A DNA stretch of 64,000 bases from JASGCP01 sp965263285 (GCA_965263285.1 CBDHHD010000016.1:62001-126000), one strand, 5' to 3'; shown: positions 1 through 11,526, numbered from the stretch's first letter. The notes: a model not told the origin generated them from the letters alone. Program-made: numbers and translations.

Positions 1-3000
1 AAAATCCCTTTGCCATAAAGCATAATCCTTATATTGTATGTTTGTTGCGTGTGTTAATGACTTTTGATTAACTAATGATTGATATGCATGATAAACTTCT
101 TTTTGAAATACCTCTACCGACCATCCATCAAAAGCTATATGATGAATCACTATTGTTAATACGATTTTGCCACCTTTCTTTTTGGGCATAAAAAACTTTA
201 TCTGTATAGGCAATTCCTTATCTAATTGAAATGAATATCTTATTGCACTTAATATTTTATTTTCTACATCTCTCTTGCTAATATAGATTTCTTCTTGTAT
301 TAGATTGTCTGGTATCGCCTTAACTGACTGATAAATTATTCCATTTTCATTTTCTTCAATAGTTGTTCGTAAAATCTCATGCTTCTCTACTACAAATAAC
401 AATGCCTCTTTTAGCTTTTCTTTATCTAACACTTTGTCCATTTCAAACACCATTGGTATATTATACACTGCACTATTTTTCTTATCATACTGATAAATAA
501 ACCACAACCTATTTTGTGCGTAGGATAATATTTGCTCTTCTTCACTATTAAATACTTGCTTTGTTATAGCTATCTTTTCAGTATTATCTGACAATAGATA
601 CTCTGCTAACTGTCGAATAGTACTTCTTTCAAAAATAATTCTAACAGAAAAAGAAGTGTTAAATTCTTTATTAATCAAATTCATCAAACGAATACTTAAA
701 ATACTATTCCCTCCTAATCTAAAAAATGATTGCATTACACTTAACTCTGATTCGACGATTTGTAATAAGTTAGACCATATCTTTAACAATCGTTCTTCTG
801 TGTTATTCTTAGGCAATTCTATAACTTCATCACTTATTTTATATTCAATATTTAACAATGCTTTTCTATCTAACTTTCCATTCACTGTTAAAGGCATTTG
901 TTCTATTTGTACTAGTCCTATAGGCACCATGTATTCAGGCAATTGCTTAGACAAATAACTTCTTAATTCTTCTACATCTACTTGTTCCTTAGCCACAAAA
1001 TAACCCACTAAATATTTATTATCTCCTTTCTCATTAACCAATACTGCCACTTGTTCAATAACTTGTTCATCCTTTAATCCTTGAATCCTAGTCTGAAATC
1101 CTTGAATCTTATTCTCTATCTCCCCTAATTCAATTCTATATCCCCTTATCTTCACTTGAAAATCATTTCTCCCTATATATTCAATATTGCCATCGGGGAG
1201 CATTCGCACTACATCTCCTGTTTTATACAATCTGGTATTTCTATTTTTCTTTTTATCTTCTTCTGTTTGAAAAGGATTTTGAATAAATCTTTCTGCAGTT
1301 AATTCAGGTCTATTCAAATAACCTCTTGCTACACCATCACCTCCAATATGCAACTCCCCTATACTTCCTATTGGCACAACTTGAAGTTTTGTATTTAATA
1401 AATATATCTTTATATTATCTATTGGTTTCCCAATTTGTTCTACTTCATCGATATTAATTTGTTTACCCAAAGCATATATGGTTGACTCTGTAGGTCCATA
1501 ATAATTAAACAGCAAATAATTTTTCGACCAATCATTAGCTATGTTTCTATTACATGGCTCTCCTGCATAAATAATATGTTTTAATTCTGGATAGATATGC
1601 TGCGGGAGTTGTGATAGCAATACAGGAGGGATATATAGATAATTAATAGATTTCTCTATAATATATTGAGATAAGAATGAAATGTTTTGTATGGCTAATT
1701 CATTAAAAATATGTAATTCGCCTCCTTGTACTAAAGGGCTTAAGAATTCACTAACAGAAACATCAAATTGATAAGAGGTAAACGCACTTGCCCTTAGATA
1801 TGTTTGATTAATTGGATATAAAATATACGCAGTAGCATATAAAAGATTAACAACATTTTTATGTTCTACCATCACTCCCTTAGGATTACCCGTTGTACCT
1901 GAAGTATAAATAATATATGCTAAAGAACGAGAGCTAATGGTTAATGGTAAATGGTTAATGGTTAATGAATATAATTTTTTTAGAAATTGTTCATCTGTTA
2001 CATTAACAATTGCAAACTGAACATTTTCAATTTTCAATTTGCAATTTGTAATTAAACACTTAGGTTGAGTATCCTGTAAAATAAATAAAATTCTCTCTTC
2101 TGGATATTCGGGTGAGATAGGGCAATAAGCAGAGCCACTCTTAAGCACTCCTAAGATAGCAATAATCATCCATTCACTTCGTTCTAACAACAAACAAATA
2201 ATATCATCTGCTTTAGTTTGATAGTTATTGTGCAAATAATAAGCTAATTGATTTGCTATATTATTTAACTCTTGATAAGTTAATTTTTTATCCTCAAAAA
2301 CCACTGCTATGTTATTCGGCGTTCTTGCTACTTGCTCTTCAAATAACTGATGTATGGTTTTATCTTTAGGATACTCTTTTTCAGTTTTGTTATAATCGCA
2401 TACAAGATAATTGTATTCTTCATTATCTATTAATCTAAGTTCTTGTTCTAGTTTATTGTAGCCAATAGGGATTTGTTGTAATAGCAAAGACATTAATTTT
2501 AATAGCCTTTCTATTTGCTTCTCCTCAAACAGCTCTCCTGCATATTTGATTTCTACACTAAGCACACTATCTTTCTCATAAGCCAATACAGTCAATGGAT
2601 AATCTGTCTTTTCTACTGATGATAAAAATATAGGCAATAATGCATGTGCATCTTGATTACCTTTGTTTGTAGGTATCGGATAATTCTCATACACCACCAT
2701 CGTAGCAAATAAACGATCTGAAGCATTGCTATGTAAACCACTTAAATGAGTATGTGTTAACTGATTCAATTGCTCCGTATCTTTCTGAATATTCTTTAAT
2801 ATATTTAATATGCTCTCATTAGAATCATGTCGCACTACCAAGGGTAGTGTGTTGATATACAAGCCTACGGATTGCTCTATATCATTAATTGGTAACCCTC
2901 TACCTGAAAGCGTTATGCCAATAATATTGTCATTTCTGTTGTCATATACACTTAATACCTTGCTCCAACACCACATGATTAAATTACTCCAGGTAAGTCC

Positions 3001-6000
3001 TTCTTGTTTAATAAAATTTGACAAGGCACTATATTCTTTATCTATTACCTTAACACCTTTTGATGTGTGTTCTTGAATAAATTTATAATCTAATAAATTA
3101 ATATCACTATCCCCTTGCTTTCTCAATCCCCTTAAATCGATAGTTCTCTCTACACCAGATAGATAATCTACCCACCATTTATCATGTATATTATTTTTAC
3201 TTTTTACTTGCAGATATTCTTGTGCCCTCAAATAGGCTTGATCCTCTAATAGTTCAACTGGTGTATTTTGGTTTATTAAACTGTTATAAACTTCATGAAT
3301 ATAATTTAATAAATTAGGATTACTCCATCCATCACTGATTACATGATGATTACTATATAAAACTACAAACTCTTCTTTATCTACTTTTATCAAATAAACC
3401 CTTAATAAATTACCCTTTGCTAAATCATAGTCCTCTTTCCTATCTGCTATTCGAATAGCTTCTATCACTTTTTCTTTATTTCTCTTATCCTGAATATCTC
3501 TAAAACGATAATCTAATGTTACCTTCTTATCTATAATCTGCACTATCTCTTCTTCCCAATTAAACCGAACTCTTAACCCAGGATAACGATCTAAGGCTTG
3601 TTGCCATGACTGAATAAAATAATCCTCATTCACTTGGCTTTTATATTTCCACAATAACTGAACTTTATACGCATCGTCTCCTTTAGACTTACTCAAATAA
3701 TGATAGATGAATCCTGCTTGTAAACTATTGGCTACATAAATGGCTTGTATCTCATTGTCTATTTGCAATCTATTAAGCAAGTCTTTGCTTACTATATAAT
3801 TCGTATCACTTGTAGTAAGATAAGAACGATTGACTGACTGAATATAATTAGTAATAACAATCATTTCTTGCTTAAAATATATTGAAAGATTATCTATATA
3901 TTCCTTAGTCAGCCTTCCTCGTATTGAAAATACCAAAACACCATTTACACCCACTCCCCCATTGATATCTAACCAAAGATTGCTTTTATTTTTATTAGAT
4001 ACCGATATCCCACTTGATTCGTTTGTTAAAAACCAATCTTGTTGCTCTTCTTTCTTAAATACTCCCAAGTAGTTAAAGCTAATCTTTGGCAAATGCTTAT
4101 AGCCTCTTATAAATCCATAACCAATGCCTTTATTGGGAATTCTTCTCAACTCCTCCTTTACTTCAATAATTGACTCTTGCACATTATCATATATAGGCAA
4201 ATGAATAGGTATAATACTCGTAAACCAGCCCATTGTCTTAGAAATATCTATATCGTCTTGTAACGACTCTCTCCCATGACCTTCTAATAGAATAGATACC
4301 TCCTGCTCATTAAATAACTTTCCTAAGGCTCTTGCTAAGGCAGTTAATAACAAATTGTTTATCTCTGTATAAAATACTTGATTCGAAGATAGCAATAGAT
4401 AATTAGTTATATCTCTATCTATTGTAATAATTGTAAAATAGCTCTCTTCTTGTATAGTAATCTTTGATGATAATTTTGCAATATTCTCTTGCACTTTCTT
4501 CTCTACACCTTCCCAATAACTTAATTCATTGGGATAATGTGCGACATAATCTTTCCCTATATTTACCCATTGGCGATAGCTGGTTCGTTTAGCTAATAGC
4601 TTCTTGCCTGCATACACTGTTTCTATATCTTCCAACAAAATACGCCAACTCACTGCATCAATAATAAGATGATGTGCAGCAATAAATATTCTCGCTGTCT
4701 TATTTTTATAGCCATGAATATAAGCTATTTGATAAGTCTTCCTCTCGTAGATGTTAAAACTATCTTGCCAACTCGTGTATTGCTTTTTTAATTTCTCTTC
4801 AAATACAACAGTTCCTTCTTGCACATTCCATTCGCTAATATCAAGAACATCTAATGGTATCGCTTCTTTCTTACTATCATAATATTGAATAATATTTCCT
4901 TCTGCATCTTTTCTATAGGTAAGTCTGAATGCATCATGGTGTTCAACAACTTTTTCTATCGCTATCTTCAATTTTTCTATCTCTAATTCTGGGGTCTCTA
5001 TTAAAAAAGATTGATTATAATGATGTTCATTCGTTAGTTTTAATTCAAAAAAATATTGTTGTATCGGCAATAAGGACAACTCGCCTGATAGTTTGCCTTG
5101 TTCAGATAGATACACTTTAATTTGATGGTTACTCAATACATGCGCTACCATTCTTTCAATGGTTCTATGTTCAAAAACATCCTTCACACTTAATTCTTTT
5201 CCTAATTCACTTCTCACCCTACTACTCAACTGAATAGACTTAATGCTATCTCCACCTACCCTAAAAAAATCATCTTGTACACCAATACTGTTATTGCCTA
5301 ATAATTTCTCCCAAATAGATAATAGCTGTTGTTCTAATTCATTTTTAGGGGCTTTGTATTCTTTGCTATCAGTAAGATTATATTCCATCGTTAACAACGC
5401 TTTTCTATCCAACTTGCCATTCACCGTTAAAGGCATCTGCTCTATTTGCAACAGCCCTGTAGGCACCATATAGTCAGGCAATTGCTTAGACAAATAGCTT
5501 CTCAATTCTTCTACATCTACCTGTTCCTTAGCCACAAAATACCCCACTAAGTATTTATTATCTCCTTTATCATTAACCAATACTACAGCTTGTTCAATAA
5601 CTTGTTCATCCTTTAATCCTTCAACCCTAGTCTGAAATCCTTGAATCCTAATCTCTATCTCTCCTAATTCAATTCTATAGCCTCTTATCTTCACTTGAAA
5701 ATCATTCCTCCCTATATATTCAATATTGCCATCGGGTAACATTCGCACTAAATCTCCTGTCTTGTAGAGTTTGCTATTTCTATCTTTCTTTTTATCTTCT
5801 TCTGTTTGAAAAGGGTTTTGAATAAATCGTTCCGCAGTTAATTCAGGTCTATTCAAATAGCCTCTTGCTACACCATCGCCTCCAATATATAGTTCTCCAA
5901 TGCTTCCTTGAGGCAAAAGATTAAGATAAGAAGATAAAATAAAATATTGATATCCTTGATAATGCTTCCCTATATCCCAAGTCATTTTTTCATATTTCTC

Positions 6001-9000
6001 ATCAAATACAATCTTTTGACAAGAGCTACCAACCGTTGTTTCAGTAGGACCATATTCGTCATAAATAATAAACTGATCCTGATTAGGCAAACTTAGTAAT
6101 TTTTTTTTCAATGACTCTCCACCTAAAATAACAGTTAATTTATATGGCAAATCTATCATTTCAGCTATTTGTTCAAAAAAAGAAGGTGTTACTTTAATCA
6201 AATCAATAGATTGTTTAGACAAATACGAAATATAATCTTCTACATACCCCTTTTCCCCTTTATACACATAGATATAATAGCCAAACACTAAAGGATAGAT
6301 TAAAGTAGTTATAGTTAAATCAAAAGCGTATTCTCCAGAGAAATCAACCTTATACCTATGGTTAGGCACATGAAGTAGCGAATAGATATTCGTTAGATAA
6401 CCAAGTACATTTTTATGAATTATCATCACTCCTTTAGGATTTCCTGTTGTACCTGAAGTGTAAATAATATATGCCAAAGCATGAGGACTAATGGTTAATG
6501 GTAAATGGTTAATGGTTAATGAAGCTAAGACTTTCAAAAACTCTTCATCTATTAAATTAACAATTAGAAACTGAACATTTTCAATTTTCAATTTGCAATT
6601 TTCAATTTGCAATTTGCAATTTGTAATTAAACACTTAGGTTGTGTGTCTTGTAAAATAAATAAAATTCTCTCTTCAGGATACTCAGGAGAGATAGGACAA
6701 TAAGCTGCTCCACTCTTAAGCACTCCTAAGATAGCAATAATCATCCATTCACTTCGCTTTAGCAACAAACAAATAATATCATCTGCTTTAGTTTGATAAT
6801 TATTGTGCAAATAATGAGCTAATTGATTGGCTTTATCATTCAACTCTTGGTAGGTTAATTGCTTCTCTTCAAATACTACTGCTATATTATTTGGCGTTCT
6901 TGCTACTTGCTCTTCAAATAACTGATGAATAGTTTTATCTTTAGGATACTCTTTTTCTGTTTTATTGTAGTCATATAGAAGATAGTTATACTCTCTATCA
7001 TCAATAAATCTTATTGAGGTTAAACCATTATCTAAACTATCTTTCGCTATCTGGGTTAGAATAAATTGGTAAGTCTTAATAAATCGCTCTATCATTTCTC
7101 TTTTGTATAGTGCTGTAGCATAGTTAAAATAAATTTGCAGTCCATCCTTTACTTCTGACACCATCGTAGTAATATCAAATTTCGCTGGCATTATATTTTT
7201 CATGTTGCTTTGATAAGACTTAAACAATGTTGTATCATCACCGCCAAAATCTTGTACTCCAAACATAATTTGAAAAATTGGATGGCGACTCGTATCTCGT
7301 TCTACATGCAAATTCTCTACCAATTGTTCAAAAGGAATATCCTGATTATTTTGCCCTTGCGCTACAATAGCATTTACTTTTTCAATATATGCGCTCAAGG
7401 TATCCTTAAAATCTATTTGCACTCTCAAAGCTAAACTATTTACAAAAAAGCCAATCATCTCTTCCGTGCCTGCATAATGCCTATTTGCAAAGGGAGATCC
7501 TACTACAATATCTTGCTCATTGCTATAGGCAGACAAAAATAAATAATAACCAGATAGCAAAACACTATATAGACTTGCATTTAATTCTTTAGCTATCGCT
7601 TTTAAATTTTGAATAGTTTCTTTTGATAATAAAGCAACAACAGCATCTCCCTCATAGTTCATTTGTAAAGGACGAGAAAAATCAATAGGCAAATGACTAT
7701 TATTATACCCATCTAATTGGTCTTTCCAATAATGAAGCTCTTTATCGTATCGTGCCCCTTGTAAAAATTTCCTTTGCCACAAAGCATAATCCTTATATTG
7801 TATATTTTTTATATGTGTTAGTTTCTTTTGATTAATTAACAATTGATATGCCTGATAAACTTCTTTTTGAAACACCCCTGTAGACCACCCATCAAAAGCT
7901 ATATGATGAATCACTATCGTTAATACGGTTGTATCATCTTTCTTTTTAGGTATAAAAAACTTTATCTGTATAGGCAATTCCTTATCTAATTGAAACGAAT
8001 ATCTTACTACACTTAATATCTTACTTTCTACATCACTCTTGCTACTATAGATTTCTTCTTGTATTAGATTGTCTGATATCACCTTAACAGACTGATATGC
8101 TATTCCATTTTCATTTTCTTCAATAATTGTTCGTAATATCTCATGTTTCTCTACCACAAATAGCAATGATTCTTTTAGCTTTTCTTTATCTACTGACTTG
8201 TTTAATTCAAACACCATTGGTATATTATACACTGCACTATTAGCTTTGTCATACTGATAGACAAACCATAGTCTATTTTGTGCGTAGGACAATACTTGCT
8301 CCTCTTCGCTATTAAAAGATTGTTTTTGTACAGCTATTATTTCTATATTACCTTCTAACAAATAGTCTGCTAACTGTCGAATAGTACTTCTTTCAAAAAT
8401 AATTCTAACAGAAAAAGAAGTGTTAAATTCTTTATTAATCAAATTCATCAAACGAATACTTAAAATACTATTCCCACCTAATCTAAAAAAAGATTGTGTT
8501 GTGCTTAACTCCGATTCAGATATTTGCAATAAGTTTGACCATATCTTTAACAATCGTTCTTCTCTGTTATTCTTTGGTAACTCTATAACTTCATCACTTA
8601 TTTTATATTCAATATTTAATAATGCTTTTCTATCCAATTTTCCATTCACTGTTAAAGGTATTTGCTCTATTTGCACCAATCCTGTAGGCACCATGTATTC
8701 AGGCAATTGCTTAGATAAATAACTTCTCAATTCTTCAATATCTACCTGTTCATTAGCTACAAAATATCCCACTAAATATTTATTATCTCCTTTCTCATTA
8801 ACCAATACCACCGCTTGTTCAATAACTTGTTCATCCTTTAATCCTTGAATCCTATTCTCTATCTCCCCTAATTCAATTCTATAGCCTCGTATCTTCACTT
8901 GAAAGTCATTCCTCCCTATATATTCAATATTGCCATCGGGTAGCATTCGCACTATGTCTCCTGTTTTATATAGTCGCCCATTTCTATTTTGTTGTTTTTC

Positions 9001-11526
9001 TTCTTCAGTTTGAAAAGGATTCTTAATAAATCTTTCTGCAGTTAATTCAGGTCTATTCAAGTACCCTCTTGCTAGACCATCACCTCCAATGTATAATTCA
9101 CCTATAGTAACAATAGGCAACAAAGACATATTATTATCTAAAATAAATACTTGTAAATCTTCAATAGGTCTTCCAATATTATATACTTTCTCTTCTTCTT
9201 GAAACATCAATCTATAAGAAACATGAACGGTTGTTTCAGTTATTCCATACATATTAACTAAAGCAATTGTAGAGTATTTCTTATAAAATCTCTCTATATA
9301 TAAAGAATTTAATACATCACCTCCAAAAACAACTACACGATAAGACAATTGATTCATTAGGGTTGTATGCTCATTAAAGATAATTTCCATTAAAGCATAA
9401 AATAACTTAGGTGTTTGATTTAAAACAGTAACCCCTTGTTGAATAGAGACATGATAAAACTGCAATAGATCTTTTCTACATAAATCTGAAACTATCCATA
9501 GCTTGCCTCCATATATAAGAGCTCCCCATATCTCCCAAACACTAAAATCAAAAAAATATTCATGAAACAAACTCCATACATCTTGGTCATTAAATTGAAA
9601 TTTATTTTCAGTAACCTTAAACAAACGAACTACATTTCTATGTTCCACCATCACTCCCTTAGGACTCCCTGTTGTACCTGAAGTATAAATAATATATGCC
9701 AAAGCATGAGAGTTAATGGTTAATGGTAAATGGTTAATGGTTAATGAATATAATTCTTTTAGAAATTGTTCATCTGTTAAATTAACAATTGGAAACTGAG
9801 CATTTTCAATTTCCAATTTGCAATTTATAATTAAACACTTAGGTTGTGTATCCTGTAAAATAAATAAAATTCTCTCTTCGGGATATTCGGGTGAGATAGG
9901 ACAATAAGCCGCTCCACTCTTAAGCACTCCTAAAATAGCAATAATCATCCACTCGCTTCTATTTAATAACAAACAAATAATATCATCTGCTTTAGTATCA
10001 TAATTGTTATGCAAATAGTATGCTAGCTGATTTGCTTTGCTATTTAATTCCTGATAAGTTAATTTCTTATCCTCAAAAACCACCGCTATGTTATTCGGTG
10101 TTCTTACCACTTGCTCTTCAAATAGCTGATGTATAGTTTTATCTTTGGGATACTCTTTTTCTGTTTGATTATATTCATAAGTTAAATACCAATTCTCCTT
10201 ATCTGTGAGTATGTTGTATGCACCTATAGACTTACTCACATCTAACAAAATATCATCTAACAATTTAACATATCTTCCAAAAAACATATCCAGCAAATGA
10301 CTACTTAATCCTAGCTCTTCTCCCTCTAAAAAGAAACGAATACAACCATCTACTTGTTTTTGAATGTTAATTACCAATTTATCTGAAAACATTTGATGTT
10401 CAACAACCTCTCTTCTCTGATCATCTACACGGATATCTGCAAAAGACAACAGCAAATTAGAAATACACTCTTGCTTAGCTATAACTACTTGTGTATCCAA
10501 CGGATGAAGTCCCGCAGCCTCCATAATCAAATAAGTAGGTGCATGTGCAGGCAGAACCTCCTCTCCTTCTACTAAGCTTTGTTTCACCTTCTTAAAAAAA
10601 CACTTTATCTCCTCTAGTAATCTTAAAAAACTCTTATCGGCTTTTATGTCTAAAGGCAGAAATATATTATTCACTCCTTGTATATACAACTTGTCATTTA
10701 CTAAATATGGGAAAGATACCAATAGTTTATCTGGTGGATCATATACATGTTTATAAAAAAGAACAGACAAAGCTGTTACATGAAATAGGTACTCTGTAAT
10801 CCCATACTCTCTCGTTATTTTTTTTACCTTCTCGTCGTGTTCAACAGATATGGGATAATACCTAAGTAGTGTATTCTCATGTTGAGTTGCTACAGAAAAA
10901 TGTGGTAACCTCAAAAAATCTAATGATATTCCCTTAGCCCCCTCTAACTCCCTTCGCCAAAAATCCATCAATATCTCACGATGTTTATATATCAGACTCT
11001 TACTCCATCTGGCAAAACTAACTATCTCCTCTTTCTGTTGTTCTAAGGAAATCGTATATTTAAAATGCACCTCATTATAGTAATGTGAAAGCAAATACAA
11101 AATTTCTTTAGTAGTCATGCCATTACCTATCAAGTGATGAAAAACCAACAATACCCGATAAGTATTTATTCCCTTTTTAATAATATAGAGTCTTGCCAAC
11201 GACTCCCCTTCAACGAGATTAAAGGGTTGCTTAATCAGCTTTTTTATTTCATCTTGAGACAAAACATAATCTATATACTCAACAGAATTATGTCTCTTCA
11301 ACACTTTTGCTACAGGCTCGTAATTTTCTTTTGATATATATATCCTAAAAGTCAACACATCTCGCAATAACTTTTCCCATGCTGTAGACAGTCTGTCTCT
11401 ATCTAAATTACCCTCCACCTCTTGTAAAAAAAATATATTATACCCTACTGATTCTAATTCCCACTCATAAAAAAACAACTCTTGATAAGATGATAGTGGA
11501 AGGCTATTGTCTGAATCAAGATACAT
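1..11526 (-). CDS. Nonribosomal peptide synthetase A (partial, runs off the left edge)
   Basis: Multimodular NRPS, 3842 codons in the window and still open at position 1; the C-terminus is missing. I checked the frame at five conserved motifs and it is continuous. Domain order from the N-terminus: starter-type condensation (C) domain (about 1-440, HHLIGNG near residue 130); adenylation (A) about 460-970, pocket residues DFWNVGMVHK, matching the known Thr code; carrier (T) with FFRLGGNS, Ser near 1020; C with HHIAFDG near 1207; A with code DLTKIGEVGK, the Asn type; T with VGGDS, Ser near 2094; epimerization (E) domain (HHLIIDAVSW near 2285, then GHGRE); C with HHVISDG near 2727, expected to accept a D-residue; A with unassigned code DVSYIAYIYK; T, Ser near 3608; start of another C. 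The start ATG is chosen because the next residues match the start of NRPS-B. Predicted peptide so far: Thr, D-Asn, X1. Lys517 of the codes is assumed. Confidence 0.93.
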   Translation of the reverse strand, partial: MYLDSDNSLPLSSYQELFFYEWELESVGYNIFFLQEVEGNLDRDRLSTAWEKLLRDVLTFRIYISKENYEPVAKVLKRHNSVEYIDYVLSQDEIKKLIKQPFNLVEGESLARLYIIKKGINTYRVLLVFHHLIGNGMTTKEILYLLSHYYNEVHFKYTISLEQQKEEIVSFARWSKSLIYKHREILMDFWRRELEGAKGISLDFLRLPHFSVATQHENTLLRYYPISVEHDEKVKKITREYGITEYLFHVTALSVLFYKHVYDPPDKLLVSFPYLVNDKLYIQGVNNIFLPLDIKADKSFLRLLEEIKCFFKKVKQSLVEGEEVLPAHAPTYLIMEAAGLHPLDTQVVIAKQECISNLLLSFADIRVDDQRREVVEHQMFSDKLVINIQKQVDGCIRFFLEGEELGLSSHLLDMFFGRYVKLLDDILLDVSKSIGAYNILTDKENWYLTYEYNQTEKEYPKDKTIHQLFEEQVVRTPNNIAVVFEDKKLTYQELNSKANQLAYYLHNNYDTKADDIICLLLNRSEWMIIAILGVLKSGAAYCPISPEYPEERILFILQDTQPKCLIINCKLEIENAQFPIVNLTDEQFLKELYSLTINHLPLTINSHALAYIIYTSGTTGSPKGVMVEHRNVVRLFKVTENKFQFNDQDVWSLFHEYFFDFSVWEIWGALIYGGKLWIVSDLCRKDLLQFYHVSIQQGVTVLNQTPKLFYALMEIIFNEHTTLMNQLSYRVVVFGGDVLNSLYIERFYKKYSTIALVNMYGITETTVHVSYRLMFQEEEKVYNIGRPIEDLQVFILDNNMSLLPIVTIGELYIGGDGLARGYLNRPELTAERFIKNPFQTEEEKQQNRNGRLYKTGDIVRMLPDGNIEYIGRNDFQVKIRGYRIELGEIENRIQGLKDEQVIEQAVVLVNEKGDNKYLVGYFVANEQVDIEELRSYLSKQLPEYMVPTGLVQIEQIPLTVNGKLDRKALLNIEYKISDEVIELPKNNREERLLKIWSNLLQISESELSTTQSFFRLGGNSILSIRLMNLINKEFNTSFSVRIIFERSTIRQLADYLLEGNIEIIAVQKQSFNSEEEQVLSYAQNRLWFVYQYDKANSAVYNIPMVFELNKSVDKEKLKESLLFVVEKHEILRTIIEENENGIAYQSVKVISDNLIQEEIYSSKSDVESKILSVVRYSFQLDKELPIQIKFFIPKKKDDTTVLTIVIHHIAFDGWSTGVFQKEVYQAYQLLINQKKLTHIKNIQYKDYALWQRKFLQGARYDKELHYWKDQLDGYNNSHLPIDFSRPLQMNYEGDAVVALLSKETIQNLKAIAKELNASLYSVLLSGYYLFLSAYSNEQDIVVGSPFANRHYAGTEEMIGFFVNSLALRVQIDFKDTLSAYIEKVNAIVAQGQNNQDIPFEQLVENLHVERDTSRHPIFQIMFGVQDFGGDDTTLFKSYQSNMKNIMPAKFDITTMVSEVKDGLQIYFNYATALYKREMIERFIKTYQFILTQIAKDSLDNGLTSIRFIDDREYNYLLYDYNKTEKEYPKDKTIHQLFEEQVARTPNNIAVVFEEKQLTYQELNDKANQLAHYLHNNYQTKADDIICLLLKRSEWMIIAILGVLKSGAAYCPISPEYPEERILFILQDTQPKCLITNCKLQIENCKLKIENVQFLIVNLIDEEFLKVLASLTINHLPLTISPHALAYIIYTSGTTGNPKGVMIIHKNVLGYLTNIYSLLHVPNHRYKVDFSGEYAFDLTITTLIYPLVFGYYIYVYKGEKGYVEDYISYLSKQSIDLIKVTPSFFEQIAEMIDLPYKLTVILGGESLKKKLLSLPNQDQFIIYDEYGPTETTVGSSCQKIVFDEKYEKMTWDIGKHYQGYQYFILSSYLNLLPQGSIGELYIGGDGVARGYLNRPELTAERFIQNPFQTEEDKKKDRNSKLYKTGDLVRMLPDGNIEYIGRNDFQVKIRGYRIELGEIEIRIQGFQTRVEGLKDEQVIEQAVVLVNDKGDNKYLVGYFVAKEQVDVEELRSYLSKQLPDYMVPTGLLQIEQMPLTVNGKLDRKALLTMEYNLTDSKEYKAPKNELEQQLLSIWEKLLGNNSIGVQDDFFRVGGDSIKSIQLSSRVRSELGKELSVKDVFEHRTIERMVAHVLSNHQIKVYLSEQGKLSGELSLLPIQQYFFELKLTNEHHYNQSFLIETPELEIEKLKIAIEKVVEHHDAFRLTYRKDAEGNIIQYYDSKKEAIPLDVLDISEWNVQEGTVVFEEKLKKQYTSWQDSFNIYERKTYQIAYIHGYKNKTARIFIAAHHLIIDAVSWRILLEDIETVYAGKKLLAKRTSYRQWVNIGKDYVAHYPNELSYWEGVEKKVQENIAKLSSKITIQEESYFTIITIDRDITNYLLLSSNQVFYTEINNLLLTALARALGKLFNEQEVSILLEGHGRESLQDDIDISKTMGWFTSIIPIHLPIYDNVQESIIEVKEELRRIPNKGIGYGFIRGYKHLPKISFNYLGVFKKEEQQDWFLTNESSGISVSNKNKSNLWLDINGGVGVNGVLVFSIRGRLTKEYIDNLSIYFKQEMIVITNYIQSVNRSYLTTSDTNYIVSKDLLNRLQIDNEIQAIYVANSLQAGFIYHYLSKSKGDDAYKVQLLWKYKSQVNEDYFIQSWQQALDRYPGLRVRFNWEEEIVQIIDKKVTLDYRFRDIQDKRNKEKVIEAIRIADRKEDYDLAKGNLLRVYLIKVDKEEFVVLYSNHHVISDGWSNPNLLNYIHEVYNSLINQNTPVELLEDQAYLRAQEYLQVKSKNNIHDKWWVDYLSGVERTIDLRGLRKQGDSDINLLDYKFIQEHTSKGVKVIDKEYSALSNFIKQEGLTWSNLIMWCWSKVLSVYDNRNDNIIGITLSGRGLPINDIEQSVGLYINTLPLVVRHDSNESILNILKNIQKDTEQLNQLTHTHLSGLHSNASDRLFATMVVYENYPIPTNKGNQDAHALLPIFLSSVEKTDYPLTVLAYEKDSVLSVEIKYAGELFEEKQIERLLKLMSLLLQQIPIGYNKLEQELRLIDNEEYNYLVCDYNKTEKEYPKDKTIHQLFEEQVARTPNNIAVVFEDKKLTYQELNNIANQLAYYLHNNYQTKADDIICLLLERSEWMIIAILGVLKSGSAYCPISPEYPEERILFILQDTQPKCLITNCKLKIENVQFAIVNVTDEQFLKKLYSLTINHLPLTISSRSLAYIIYTSGTTGNPKGVMVEHKNVVNLLYATAYILYPINQTYLRASAFTSYQFDVSVSEFLSPLVQGGELHIFNELAIQNISFLSQYIIEKSINYLYIPPVLLSQLPQHIYPELKHIIYAGEPCNRNIANDWSKNYLLFNYYGPTESTIYALGKQINIDEVEQIGKPIDNIKIYLLNTKLQVVPIGSIGELHIGGDGVARGYLNRPELTAERFIQNPFQTEEDKKKNRNTRLYKTGDVVRMLPDGNIEYIGRNDFQVKIRGYRIELGEIENKIQGFQTRIQGLKDEQVIEQVAVLVNEKGDNKYLVGYFVAKEQVDVEELRSYLSKQLPEYMVPIGLVQIEQMPLTVNGKLDRKALLNIEYKISDEVIELPKNNTEERLLKIWSNLLQIVESELSVMQSFFRLGGNSILSIRLMNLINKEFNTSFSVRIIFERSTIRQLAEYLLSDNTEKIAITKQVFNSEEEQILSYAQNRLWFIYQYDKKNSAVYNIPMVFEMDKVLDKEKLKEALLFVVEKHEILRTTIEENENGIIYQSVKAIPDNLIQEEIYISKRDVENKILSAIRYSFQLDKELPIQIKFFMPKKKGGKIVLTIVIHHIAFDGWSVEVFQKEVYHAYQSLVNQKSLTHATNIQYKDYALWQRDF
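1934..2052. repeat. Heptamer repeats inside an adenylation domain
   Basis: Two short tandem arrays lie in the coding strand before core motif A3. One is built on CATTAAC (several units, some CATTTAC) and encodes LTINHLPLTI. The other, about 60 bp away, is built on AATTGAA/AATTGCA and encodes NCKLKIEN. The same pair, with small changes, is present in every adenylation domain of the window. Confidence 0.8.
6490..6630. repeat. Expanded heptamer repeat in the Asn adenylation domain
   Basis: Compared with the sister domains, the AATTGCA-type array here has 21 extra bases, that is three more heptamers. The translation contains NCKLQIANCKLKIENCKLKI, so seven residues were added without breaking the frame. 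Confidence 0.8.
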
